Assembly (NCBI GenBank): GCA_963711505.1 | Contig: CAVQEJ010000001.1 | Location: forward strand, 434,001-498,000 | DNA length: 64,000 nt | Direction of reading: 5' to 3' | Source of the DNA: JAGWRA01 sp963711505 | GTDB taxonomy: Bacteria > Acidobacteriota > Vicinamibacteria > Vicinamibacterales > CAVVIG01 | In this document: piece after piece, positions 8,438 to 16,830 of the stretch | Position numbering within the stretch: position 1 is the first letter of the stretch | Layout: each line of letters starts with the position of its first letter | Program-made: the position numbers and the translations under genes | Notes under the pieces: generated by a model | Seen by the model: the letters and a program-made list of their open reading frames with translations, nothing else | Databases searched by the model: none | Told to the model about the DNA's origin: nothing

Positions 8438-8889
8438 TCATGGCGCCATCCTTCCTGCCCTCTTCTTCGGCCACGGCAACCCGATGAACGCGCTCGCGAC
8501 CAATCCGTACCTCAGTTCGACCTTCCTCGTCGGGAAGTCTTCCGGGAAGTGGGTTCCTGGCTTCGTGGCACTCTCTTGCGCCACGTGACGCAGACGTTCG
8601 AGCGCGGCGGACCAGTACTGCTCGTATTTCGCAATCCACGGCGTCAGGTCGGCGACCAGGGCATCCGGTTCGAGTCGATAGATCTGCGATCGGCCCTGAC
8701 GCTCCGCGGAGACCAGGCCCGCCGCCCGGAGGCTCATCAGGTGCTTGGAAATGCCTGATGGCACCAGGTCGGGGAACTCGGCGGCCAGCTGACCGACGGA
8801 CAAGGGCCGCGTTCCGCCAGCAAATCGAGGATCTGCCGGCGGGTGGCGTCGCCCAGCGTGCGGAACAGGGCGTCAGTGCTGCTGGGCAT
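8438..8889 (-). CDS. ArsR-family transcriptional regulator (one frameshift)
   Basis: ATG 8889 begins MPSSTDALFRTLGDATRRQI, the standard ArsR winged-helix start. After one missing base near 8806, LSVGQLAAEFPDLVPSGISK and HLMSLRAAGLVSAERQG give the recognition helix and wing. It lacks the usual metal-binding cysteines and resembles ArsR proteins paired with SRPBCC genes. Its start lies inside the 3' end of the SRPBCC gene (17-bp overlap), so the two form an operon. The last 20 or so codons come from DODA fragment C. It likely represses its operon through the palindrome at 9328-9359. Confidence 0.72.
8448..8492 (+). repeat. DODA 5'-end fragment C
   Basis: A 45-base match to the dioxygenase 5' end, which also continues as CTCGCGACCAATCCGTAC before matching stops. 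On the minus strand it supplies the last codons of the ArsR reading frame (VASAFIGLPWPKKRAG), so it truncates or replaces that gene's original end. Confidence 0.78.
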
Positions 8890-9310
8890 GCTGTGCGTTC
8901 ACCAGCGCGGCGAGGCGGAAGAGGATGCCGTGCGCGTCGGCCCCGCGCTCGTAGTCCTGGATCATCTCATCCACGTCCTGACCGGTTGCCTCGAATCCGT
9001 CGTGAATGAGGGTGACGCGCGTGCCGGCAGCGATGGGCGCCAGCGTGATGACCAGCCGCGCCGGATTCACCCAGCCGCTGCCCTCCTCGAGCCACGACAG
9101 GATCAGGCTGCTCTCCGGTACAAACTCCAGCACGGTACCGCTGATCCCCGTCCGGTCGTCTGGTCCGAGGAAGCGGTAGGCGCCGCCGACGCGCAGATCG
9201 ATTTGCAGATTGGGACTGATCCACTGGCGCAGCCCGTCCTGCGTGGCGAGCCACCGCCAGACGTGTTTCGGGGGCGCCGGAATCTCGATGGAGCGGATGA
9301 CCTGCTGCAT
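8873..9310 (-). CDS. SRPBCC/AHSA1-domain protein
   Basis: ATG 9310 is preceded by GGAGGA (9316-9321). The 145-residue product reads MQQVIRSIEIPAPPKHVWRW, then ISPNLQIDLRVGGAYRFLG and LVITLAPIAAGTRVTLIHDG, the helix-grip fold of AHSA1/START-like proteins, which bind hydrophobic ligands. The frame is intact. Genes of this family are regularly paired with ArsR regulators, as here. The substrate is unknown. Confidence 0.82.
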   Translation of the reverse strand: MQQVIRSIEIPAPPKHVWRWLATQDGLRQWISPNLQIDLRVGGAYRFLGPDDRTGISGTVLEFVPESSLILSWLEEGSGWVNPARLVITLAPIAAGTRVTLIHDGFEATGQDVDEMIQDYERGADAHGILFRLAALVNAQHAQQH

Positions 9311-9327
9311 GCTCGTCCTCCAATATG

Positions 9328-9359
9328 TTACCGATTGGTAATGCATTACCATACGGTAA
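9328..9359. promoter_or_regulatory. 32-bp palindromic operator of the SRPBCC-arsR operon
   Basis: TTACCG-ATT-GGTAATGCATTACC-ATA-CGGTAA is palindromic except for the two 3-base spacers; the central GGTAATGCATTACC is perfect. It lies 18 bases upstream of the SRPBCC start and reads as two overlapping ArsR-type sites. Binding by the ArsR at 8438-8889 is inferred. Confidence 0.6.
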
Positions 9360-9532
9360 TGCGTCTGGCGATGTCAAGCCCGGCGGCGCGGGCCCGGGCT
9401 CCGGCGCGGGAGAGCCTGGCGGAACCGCCCGTTCAGCTTGAGGGGCACACCGGGCGCGTGTACCATCCCGGGCGGACCCACCAGGGGCATCAGGGCGAAC
9501 AGCCCGGCTGTCACCGTGTCGGAGGGGGCTTC

Positions 9533-10969
9533 ATGAAGCGTGCACTCGTCGTGCTGGCCGTGTTCTTCGCGTCGATTCCGTCTGCCGTGGCCGCGCCAAA
9601 GGGCTGGGTCGCCTACGGGCAGCCCGTCATCGCCTTCACCCACGCGACGATCGTGGACGGCACGGGCGCGGCGCCCAGGCCGGACCAGACGCTGGTGATC
9701 GAGAAGGGTCGCATCACCGAATTGGGCCCGGCGGCCACCACGAAGGTTCCGGCCGGCGCGACCGTCATCGACGCCCACGGCAAGACGCTGCTGCCCGGCC
9801 TGGTGATGATGCACGAGCACCTGTTCTACACGACGCGGGTGGCCGGCCTGTTTCCGGGCGCGTACTTCGTGACGCCGGAGCCGTACAGCTTTCCGCCGCT
9901 GTACCTCGCGGGTGGTGCCACCACCATCCGCACGACCGGCGCGGTGGCGCCGTACATCGACTTGAACGTGCGCGACGACATCAATGCCGGCATCCGCGTC
10001 GGACCCGACATCGACGTCACCGGCCCGTACCTCAACGGCGGGAAGGGGTTCACCGAGACGCTCGCGCGCCTCAAGGACCCGGCCGACGTGACGCGCACGG
10101 TGGACTACTGGGCCCAGCAGGGAGTGACCTCGTTCAAGGCCTACCAGCAGATCACGCGCGCGGAACTGCAGGCGGGCATCGTCGCCGTCCACGCGCACCA
10201 CGAGAAGATCACCGGCCACCTCTGCTCCGTCACCTTCCGCGAGGCGGCCGACATGGGGATCGACAACCTCGAGCACGCCTTCTTCGTGGCGACCGATTTC
10301 GTGAAGGACAAGAAGCTCGACGAGTGTCCGCCCGGCGGCAACGCCGCCTCGATTGCCGCGCTGAACCCCGACTCGCCGCAGGCGACGTCGCTGATCGACC
10401 TGCTGGTGAAGAAGCACGTGGCGCTGACCTCCACGCTCGGCGTGTTCGAGGCCAGCGTGCCCGGCCGTCCCGAGCTGTCGGAGGCGGCGCGCGCGCTGCT
10501 GAACCCGGAGCTGCGGGCGCAGTACGAGACCCTGTGGAAGAAGATACAGGCGATGCCGGCGGCGCGCGCGAAGCTCGAGCAGGCGTATTTCGCGCATGCC
10601 AGCGCGATGGAGAAGCGTTTCGCCGACGCGGGCGGCCTGCTGATGGGCGGCAGCGACCCGACCGGCTACGGCGCCGTCATCCCCGGCTTCTCGTCCAAGC
10701 GCGAGATCGAGCTGCTGGTGCAGGCCGACGGCTTCACGTTTCCCAAGGCGATCGAGATCATGACGCTGAACGCCGCGAAGTTCGAGAACCGCGCCAGCGA
10801 CATCGGATCGCTCGCCGTCGGCAAGCGCGCCGACATCGTCGTGATCGACGGCAATCCGATGGCCAATGTCATGGCCGTCGAGCACATGCCGCTGGTGTTC
10901 AAGGACGGCGTGGGCTACGACACCGCCGCGATCTTCAAGGCGATGCAGGGGCAGATCGGGATGAACTGA
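9533..10969 (+). CDS. Exported amidohydrolase
   Basis: ATG 9533 follows GGAGGGGG at 9521-9528. The 478-residue product has a signal peptide (MKRALVVLAVFFASIPSAVA) and a TIM-barrel amidohydrolase body. Metal-site motifs are in order: HEHLF, the lysine in VTSFKAYQQ, KITGHL, DNLEHAFF and MGGSDPTGYG. The tail KRADIVVIDGNPMAN is typical. The family hydrolyses cyclic amides, dipeptides or similar bonds; the substrate cannot be told. It is intact and lies between DODA fragments C and D, so it may be cargo of that array or a resident gene. Confidence 0.85.
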   Translation: MKRALVVLAVFFASIPSAVAAPKGWVAYGQPVIAFTHATIVDGTGAAPRPDQTLVIEKGRITELGPAATTKVPAGATVIDAHGKTLLPGLVMMHEHLFYTTRVAGLFPGAYFVTPEPYSFPPLYLAGGATTIRTTGAVAPYIDLNVRDDINAGIRVGPDIDVTGPYLNGGKGFTETLARLKDPADVTRTVDYWAQQGVTSFKAYQQITRAELQAGIVAVHAHHEKITGHLCSVTFREAADMGIDNLEHAFFVATDFVKDKKLDECPPGGNAASIAALNPDSPQATSLIDLLVKKHVALTSTLGVFEASVPGRPELSEAARALLNPELRAQYETLWKKIQAMPAARAKLEQAYFAHASAMEKRFADAGGLLMGGSDPTGYGAVIPGFSSKREIELLVQADGFTFPKAIEIMTLNAAKFENRASDIGSLAVGKRADIVVIDGNPMANVMAVEHMPLVFKDGVGYDTAAIFKAMQGQIGMN

Positions 10970-10977
10970 CGGGCAGG

Positions 10978-11400
10978 CTAGGACACGCCGAGAGCTGTGA
11001 AGCCGTGGGCGCGTGCGGCCACGGCGAGCGCGCCGTCGTGCGTCGTCACGATCGGCGATATGCCGGTCAGCTCCCGCCACAGGAGCGCCGTTGCCAGATG
11101 GATGGCATCGAGAGTGCCCAGCTCGGTGGGCATCGGTTGGGCAGCGCGATCGAGGACGACGGAATCGACATCGACCAGCTCGAGCGAGTCAAGGAGTGCC
11201 AGGATCGTGGCGCGCCGTTTCGCGAGATCGCGGTCCGGCAGGTGCGTGCGTAGCCGGAGGCGATCGAGCGTGCGCAGGCTCTCCGTGGCAATGAGTGCGC
11301 TGGAGATACCGCGATCGATCTGCCGCCACTCGGGTAGCGCTCTTTCTGGCCCAGCGCGACCCGGAGCAGCACCGAGGCGTCGACATACACGGTAATCGCG
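10978..11400 (-). CDS. vapC: VapC-type PIN-domain ribonuclease toxin (one frameshift)
   Basis: The protein starts near ITVYVDASVLLRVALG, shifts frame after QKER, and continues ISSALIATESLRTLDRL, then LDAIHLATALLWRE and SPIVTTHDGALAVAA before TAG 10978. The four acidic PIN residues are present: D of VDAS, E of ATESL, D of LDAIH and D of THDGA. VapC toxins cut tRNA or rRNA. It follows the Phd-type antitoxin gene on the same strand with about no gap. The exact start is uncertain because an indel lies at the junction. Confidence 0.72.
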   Translation of the reverse strand, partial: RDYRVCRRLGAAPGRAGPERALPEWRQIDRGISSALIATESLRTLDRLRLRTHLPDRDLAKRRATILALLDSLELVDVDSVVLDRAAQPMPTELGTLDAIHLATALLWRELTGISPIVTTHDGALAVAARAHGFTALGVS

Positions 11401-11402
11401 AC

Positions 11403-11642
11403 CCCTGGCGTTCTTCGAGCAGGAGGTCGACGATGTCGAGGTCGATGCCGGCCGGGCCTGGCAGACGGACCTTGTTGGGGGCCGGGGCGCCGCGTCCGGC
11501 TTCCGGATCCGGAGCCCCCGGGGTTCTCTCGCCGGCACATCTGGGCATCGGCGTCTCCGGTCGAGGACGGCAATCGTCTCGCCGCCCGACGGCCGGAGGG
11601 TAGCTGAGCCGCGCCTTGAGTTCGGCGATGCGACCTGTTCAT
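11403..11642 (-). pseudogene. Phd-like antitoxin, paralogue 2 (frame-disrupted)
   Basis: ATG 11642 gives MNRS; one frame over it reads RIAELKARLSY, then an ETIAVLD-like part. The end is NKVRLPGPAGID then LDIVDLLLEERQGSR, the tail shared with the antitoxins at 5158 and 12152. It is directly upstream of vapC, so this is the one copy that keeps its toxin. Two or three shifts break it. It is transcribed away from DODA fragment D. Confidence 0.6.
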
Positions 11643-11675
11643 GACAATTATAACCAGAAGTGGTCACATGTCGGC

Positions 11676-11716
11676 ATCTTCTTCCTCTTCTTCGGCCACG
11701 GCAACCGATGAACGCG
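11676..11716 (+). repeat. DODA 5'-end fragment D
   Basis: It matches the dioxygenase 5' end with four bases lost (ATCTTCTTCCTCTTCTTCGG ... AACCGATGAACGCG). An ATG at 11669 sits where the gene's start would be. Matching stops at GAACGCG as in fragments A and E. Confidence 0.7.
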
Positions 11717-11719
11717 GAG

Positions 11720-12058
11720 GACGGCGTCGGGGTGAACGGTCGCGGGAGGCCTATGGCCGCCGCGCGAGGGACGGGTGAGCGGCCGAGGCGGCGGGTCGCC
11801 GGCGGTCGCGGGGGGAGCGCGCGCCGGGCGCGCGCGGCCTGGCCGGCGTCGTCGCGGCGGTGGCGAGCGGCGACGGGCGCGCGTCGGCGCGCGACGGGCG
11901 GGACCGGAGCGCGTGGCTGCGCTCCGGAGAGAGACGCGTGGGAGGTAGAGGGTGGGGGATGGGGGGGAGGGAGAGGGATACTGGGGGTTGGGGGGGGGGG
12001 GGGGGGGGTGACCGCGGGGCTCCCTTGTCTGGCAGTACCGGCAAGGGCGACGGACCAG
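11720..12058. other. Low-complexity, G-rich stretch with a 19-G run; no gene
   Basis: From about 11760 the sequence is almost only G, C and A in short repeats (GGCGGGTCGCCGGCGG, GCGCGCGACGGGCGGG). From 11938 it becomes purine-rich with rising G content, ending in 19 consecutive Gs at 11990-12008. No reading frame has protein-like character. It looks more like a sequencing or assembly fault (fading read with dark-cycle G calls) than natural DNA. Confidence 0.55.
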
Positions 12059-12060
12059 CC

Positions 12061-12110
12061 TTCGTCATTCCCGCGAAACCTGTCCCTGCGAAAGCGGGGA
12101 GCGGGAATCG
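12061..12110. repeat. Palindromic intergenic repeat, copy 2 (interrupted)
   Basis: TTCGTCATTCCCGCGAAA is followed by CCTGTCCCTGCGAAAGCGGG and GAGCGGGAATC. The hairpin arms of copy 1 are present, but about 20 bases of partly duplicated sequence sit inside. Confidence 0.45.
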
Positions 12111-12151
12111 AGGCCTGTGGCGGGATCAGTCAGCCGCCGCGGCGGGAGCAG

Positions 12152-12412
12152 TCACCGCAATTCCTGGCGCTCGTCCAGCAGAAGGTCGACGACATCGATG
12201 GTGAGTGCCGCCGGGCCGGGCAGTGGAACTCTGTTGGGCGGGGGAGCGCCAAGAGCGGGCTTGCGGATCCGCAGAGTCAACGGCTTGCGCGCCGGCACGA
12301 TCCGGGCGATCAGCGTTCCGTCATCGAGCACGCCAATTGTGTCGCCGCTGCGCACCACCCGCAGGTACTCGTCGAGCCGTGCCGTAAGCTCCGCGATGCG
12401 GACCCGTTTCAT
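12152..12412 (-). CDS. Phd-like antitoxin, paralogue 3 (intact, orphan)
   Basis: An 86-residue protein starting at ATG 12412: MKRVRIAELTARLDEYLRVV, then RSGDTIGVLDDGTLIARIVP, the fold of Phd/YefM antitoxins (short DNA-binding helix pair, then a strand pair). It continues LRIRKPALGAPPP and ends IDVVDLLLDERQELR, a tail that should wrap a VapC-type toxin. This is the only undamaged copy of the three. No toxin gene follows; downstream is the low-complexity block. It faces away from fragment E and the full dioxygenase gene. Confidence 0.72.
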   Translation of the reverse strand: MKRVRIAELTARLDEYLRVVRSGDTIGVLDDGTLIARIVPARKPLTLRIRKPALGAPPPNRVPLPGPAALTIDVVDLLLDERQELR

Positions 12413-12471
12413 GCCGGTATTATGACCAGAACGCGTGACCTCCGGCAGCCTGATTGAGTCCAATAGCCGAC

Positions 12472-12516
12472 ATCCTTCCTTCCCTCTTCTTCGGCCACGG
12501 CAACCTGATGAACGCG
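12472..12516 (+). repeat. DODA 5'-end fragment E
   Basis: It is identical to the genuine gene start at 12596-12640 over 44 of 45 bases (CTGATG instead of CCGATG). It lies 124 bases upstream, with unrelated sequence between. Confidence 0.82.
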
Positions 12517-12586
12517 TATCCGAGGCCTGCTCTTCAGACAGGCCTGCATCGTGCCGATGTGATACGGTCGCAGGGAGGCTTCCACC

Positions 12587-13246
12587 ATGGCCGGCATCCT
12601 TCCTTCCCTCTTCTTCGGCCACGGCAACCCGATGAACGCGCTGGCGACGAATGCGTACACCGAGGCGTGGCGGCGGATCGGGCGGGAGACGGCGCGGCCG
12701 AAGGCGATTCTGTCCATCTCGGCGCACTGGTTCGTGCCGGGGACGGGGGTGACCGTGAGCACGGCGCCGCGGACCATCCACGACTTCGGCGGCTTCCCGC
12801 GCGAGCTGTATCGGGTGCAGTATCCGGCGCCGGGTGATCCGGATCTCGCGCGGCGGGTGCAGCAGCTCCTGGCGCCGCTGCCGGTGGTGCTCGACAACTC
12901 GTGGGGGCTCGACCACGGGACGTGGTCAGTTCTCAAGCACGTCTACCCGGCGGCGGACAATCCCGATCGTGCAACGGTGCCATGCGGCCTTCGCCGCCCG
13001 CCCCCCTACGACTGGGCCGCCCGCTTCGAGACCGAGGTCCGCGGCCTGCTGACCTCTGGCGACCACAAGCCGCTCGTGAACTACGAGTCCTTCGGCCCCG
13101 AGGCCATGCTCTCCATCCCGACCCCGGACCACTACCTGCCCCTGCTCTACGTGATCGGCACCCGCCAGCAGGCCGACGCCATCAGCTTTCCCGTGGAAGG
13201 GGTGGACGGAGGATCGATCTCGATGCTGGGGGTGAGGGTGGGGTAG
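12587..13246 (+). CDS. DODA/YgiD-type extradiol dioxygenase (internal deletion)
   Basis: ATG 12587 follows GGGAGG. The protein reads MAGILPSLFFGHGNPMNALA, then AILSISAHWFVPGTGVTVST and DHGTWSVLKHVYPAADNP, all typical of class III extradiol 4,5-DOPA dioxygenases, which use Fe or Zn held by histidines. After DNP the usual segment with the VHNL histidine (about 40 residues) is missing and the frame passes straight to PYDWAARFE. The end SIPTPDHYLPLLYV...FPVEGVDGGSISML is normal. The product is 219 residues against about 260 in the family, so activity is doubtful. A shift near 12966 (IVQR in another frame) marks the deletion edge. It is the full-length source of fragments A-E. Confidence 0.75.
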   Translation: MAGILPSLFFGHGNPMNALATNAYTEAWRRIGRETARPKAILSISAHWFVPGTGVTVSTAPRTIHDFGGFPRELYRVQYPAPGDPDLARRVQQLLAPLPVVLDNSWGLDHGTWSVLKHVYPAADNPDRATVPCGLRRPPPYDWAARFETEVRGLLTSGDHKPLVNYESFGPEAMLSIPTPDHYLPLLYVIGTRQQADAISFPVEGVDGGSISMLGVRVG

Positions 13247-13498
13247 GGGACGAGGAAGCATGCCCTCTCTGCGCGGGCCGACACGGTCCACTGGAAAGGG
13301 CGCTGCTCCCCACAAATAACTTGCGCGCATGTCGCCGTGATGCGCCGGTGTGCCCTTGCCTAGTCTTACCTATTTACCGACAATGCAGCACATTTAGAGG
13401 AATGCGACCTATTCGCCAGACGGATCGCATTGATCATCGCATATCGCTCTTCGAAGTAGCTGAAATCGGATCTCGACATTCGCCACCGGAGCCATTCA
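13247..13498. other. Left edge of the low-GC defence island; no gene seen
   Basis: GC content drops after about 13310. No reading frame here resembles a protein. The last bases (GGAG at 13488-13491) serve the GTG start of the reverse transcriptase. Confidence 0.4.
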
Positions 13499-16400
13499 GT
13501 GTCTCTTGTTGACAGCCTCCTGCGAATCGAGAACTTCTTCTGGGCTTGGGAAAAAGCCAAGGCGAGCTACAGCTTTGACAAGACCTGGTACACGAGCTTG
13601 AGTTGGCCGCCTTTGAAGGACAGCTGAAGCGCAATATCACGGACATTCAAGAATCGTTTCGTCGCGGAACGTAACGAACTTCAGCCAGCCCGACCCGTTG
13701 CCTTCCCAAAGCGAGGGGCCAGCGATAAGCCACCGCAGACTAGGCAGATGTTTTCCTTTTCCGTGCGGGACCAAGTGGCGTGGATTGCTCTCGTAAATGT
13801 GATCGGTCCACTCGTGGACGATCTCATGCCGCCCTGGAGCTACGGCGATCGCCTCTATCGCTCTGTGTGGCGCTCGTCAGACGACATCGCGAGCACGGTA
13901 GTGCCCAGTCACGCGATGCCTCCGCCTTGGTCCCTATCGACACACGTCAAAGCATCTATATCGACAATTTAAGCACGCTTGGCCGCGGTACAGACGTCAC
14001 CTGTATCTGACAGTGAACGTAATGGCATCCGCTGACTCGCGCGCGATGTCCGCGCAGAATGCAACCGCGCTAGAGGACGAGCGGGCGCTACGTCTTCAGC
14101 ATCTCAGAGTTCCGTACCTGCAGGAAAACTTTTGCGCTAGAGCCACACTCAGAGATCTATTGGGCAGGATTGGATCTGGCCAAGTTCTTCCCTAGTACGC
14201 CACTTGCCCTTATTGAACGCCGATTGATTGCGGCCATTTCCGAAGCAGACGTGTCCTACGAAGGTGAACTCAATGAACTGATTCATTCGATGTTGGCCTT
14301 TCCCATCGATCCTGCAGGGTGGACGGAAGCGCAGCTGCGAGATGAGTTCGATGTCCAGGGCGACCAGCTTGGTCTCTTCCGGAACTTACCTACGGGATTG
14401 CTCGTCGCAGGCTTCCTGGCCAACGCGTCGCTTCTCAACGTAGATCGTCAAGTCGCTGAGCATCTCAGGCTTAATGAAGAGGGGGTTGCTCACAGCCTCG
14501 CCCACTTTAGGTACGTCGATGATCATGTGTTCCTGTCACCAGATCCTGACGCGATTATCGACTGGGTGAAGCGCTACACCCAGATCATTGGCGCGGAAAA
14601 CGACGGTTGGTCCGTGAATGTCTCAAAAGTGGAGCCTGACAGCCTTCGGAAATACATGGAATGTCCTAAAGACGACGAAGGCCGGCAGGCCACGCTGAAG
14701 AGGACATTCGAATCAGAGTCTCTCGACCCGGAGTTTCCCCGTCCGCTGCTGTCGCACACTCTGACCAAGATCTCAGTCATTGCTTCAACACGATTTGAAC
14801 TTCTTGATGACGAAAGCCAGCTTCAGTTCATTCAAGATCTAGAAATGTTGCTCCTGGGCGACTTTGGGGCGACTGAGGTCCGCCCGGATACCAGAGCTTC
14901 ATTTGCTGCATCGGTTCTGGCGAGGTCCGCGCCTCATTGTAGGCAGATGACCACGGAAGCGTGGCGGGCGAAAGATGAGCGACAGCGATGCCAACATCGT
15001 TTGTCTCGAATTCTTGAGCGAAAGGCGCTGTACATCGATGACCGCATCCCTAATGAACTACTGGTTGAGGAACAGAAGCTAAGCCATGAGTTGCCTGACC
15101 TTGTTCGGCGTGATGAGAAATGGTCCGCTGAGGTCGAGCGCGTTTCGTACAGAAATAGGATTCGCACGTTCAGACTGCTCACGAACGCGATTGGGCGCTA
15201 CCCTGACAAAATCAGACTCTGGCTTACAGCCGTGCGGGTACCTGCGCGCGAGCTGGGCATCCCGGTCTATCAGAACTGCTGTCGCTCGCCTCCGAGCAGC
15301 CCTTGCTGCGACCGGTGACGAGACTCTACGTCCAAGCAGTCTTGGCGCAGAGCGCGGCAATCGAATTGCTCCGGGCGGTCAGAATGCTTCGAGCAGCCGG
15401 GGTTCCCCCTGAGAGGCGCCAGGCTGCTGCAGAGTTCATTGCATCCCTTTCCTTGGATGATTTCGAGAGTGTTCGCAGTGCGGGATGGTACGGGAGACGC
15501 GCCTGGGCGCACTTGCTGGCCGCAGCATGGTCAGCAACCGTGTGCGTCCGAGCGGAGGCTGGGGCCGATTTGTTTGATGTGGCCGCTCTGATTGAACCAG
15601 CTCTCGATAAATATCGTCGCCGGCGCGATGTCAGCGTATCCGCTGTCTTGCGTTACGCCAACCATCGCAGACCGAATGTGACGACGCTTGGCGAACTGGG
15701 TGTGTGGCTCGATAACGTGCTGGACATGGGTACCGGTGGCGCGAGCCCGGTGTGGTCCGAATTGTCTCGTCGCGTGAGGTGGACCGACCCGAGCGCGGCG
15801 GCACTGATGGCCAGATTTCCAAGGCTTGTGCCAATTGCTGACATTCGCGCCATGGTCCTGGGATTGCTTGGGCCGGTTAGCTCAAATCAGGGATGGTACC
15901 TACGACGCGTTGTCCGAACGACGTGAAGAGCGGCGCCGGGGGATTGTCCGCTTGAGATCGGCTGCTAAACACCGACGGACGAGAATGGCGACCATGATCC
16001 GAGGTGTTCTTGACGCACTGGATGCCCGCGGACGATTTATGTCATTGGATCAGTGGATTCGATGGGGCAACAGCTATCTCGCTTCTGGCTCAGAAGGTGC
16101 TCTTGAGCGTGCGGCTGACCCAAGACTGGGAGAGTGGACAGCGCTACAGATTGTCGACGGCCTAATCGGCCTGTTGATGGATCGCCAGCCTGATCAACGA
16201 CCGCCAATTCACCCGGCTAACGTGATGGTTCCCGCGCTCTGGACTCGTCTCGGTAGAGAGGCGCCGGGAGGAATGTCCTGGGGAGAATGGAAGCAGCTGG
16301 TAGCGCGAAGGAGATTGAAGCTCGCAGCGAGAGCGTTCATTGAGGATGACCGATATATGGGGCCCGAGTGGCGCACAGATCGTTCAGTGCCGGCTGAGTG

Positions 16401-16830
16401 GCCGTGGGTAAGAGGGCTTGGCATGCTGCTACTTGGGATGCTCAGAAGATCGTTCACTTGGCCGGCCAGCTGGAACCCAGATTTTGCACAGAATGCACGA
16501 TCTGGTCTCGCAAGGGCACTGGTGTCAATGGTACCGTGCTCTTCGACGACCGCCGCAATCGTGGAGGCGACACTCACTTCGAGGGCGCGCGAAAGCGTAA
16601 TTCGGCAGGCCGACCTTCAGCTTGAGCAACTGGACTCAGATACGGTGTTCGATCCCCCGCGAATCGAATCTCTCAGCCAGTTGCGCGAATGGATTAGGCG
16701 AGCTACCGAGGTGCTGGAGGAGCATCAAATGTCCGGTCAGCAGAATAAGCCAAGGCAATTGGTGCCGCTGCGCCTGCGGCAATTGACGCGACCTGTGTGG
16801 ACAGACGCTGAGGTGCAGGATGGCCGCTAA
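13499..16830 (+). CDS. Unknown-group reverse transcriptase, DRT type 1-like (several frameshifts)
   Basis: GTG 13499 has GGAG seven bases upstream. Stitched frames give SLLRIENFFWAWEKAKASY, FPKRGASDKPPQTRQMFSFS, RDQVAWIALVNVIGPLVDDL, GPYRHTSKHLYRQFKHAWPR, YWAGLDLAKFFPSTPL, FRNLPTGLLVAGFLAN and HFRYVDDHVFLS. The last holds the catalytic YVDD (14512-14523). The DLAKFF and YVDD motifs with LPTG between them are those of reverse transcriptases. After YVDD come 760 residues of helices with no clear fold. Shifts lie near 13620, 13691, 13920, 14157, 15280 and 15900. Together with the nitrilase that follows, this is the layout of UG1/DRT type 1 phage defence. GC content is clearly below that of its neighbours, so it was probably acquired. 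Confidence 0.75.

Noticed and set aside
5409..12640. CRISPR array
   Set aside because: The repeated 45-mer has spacings from 0.1 to 3 kb, matches a coding gene, and is not palindromic.
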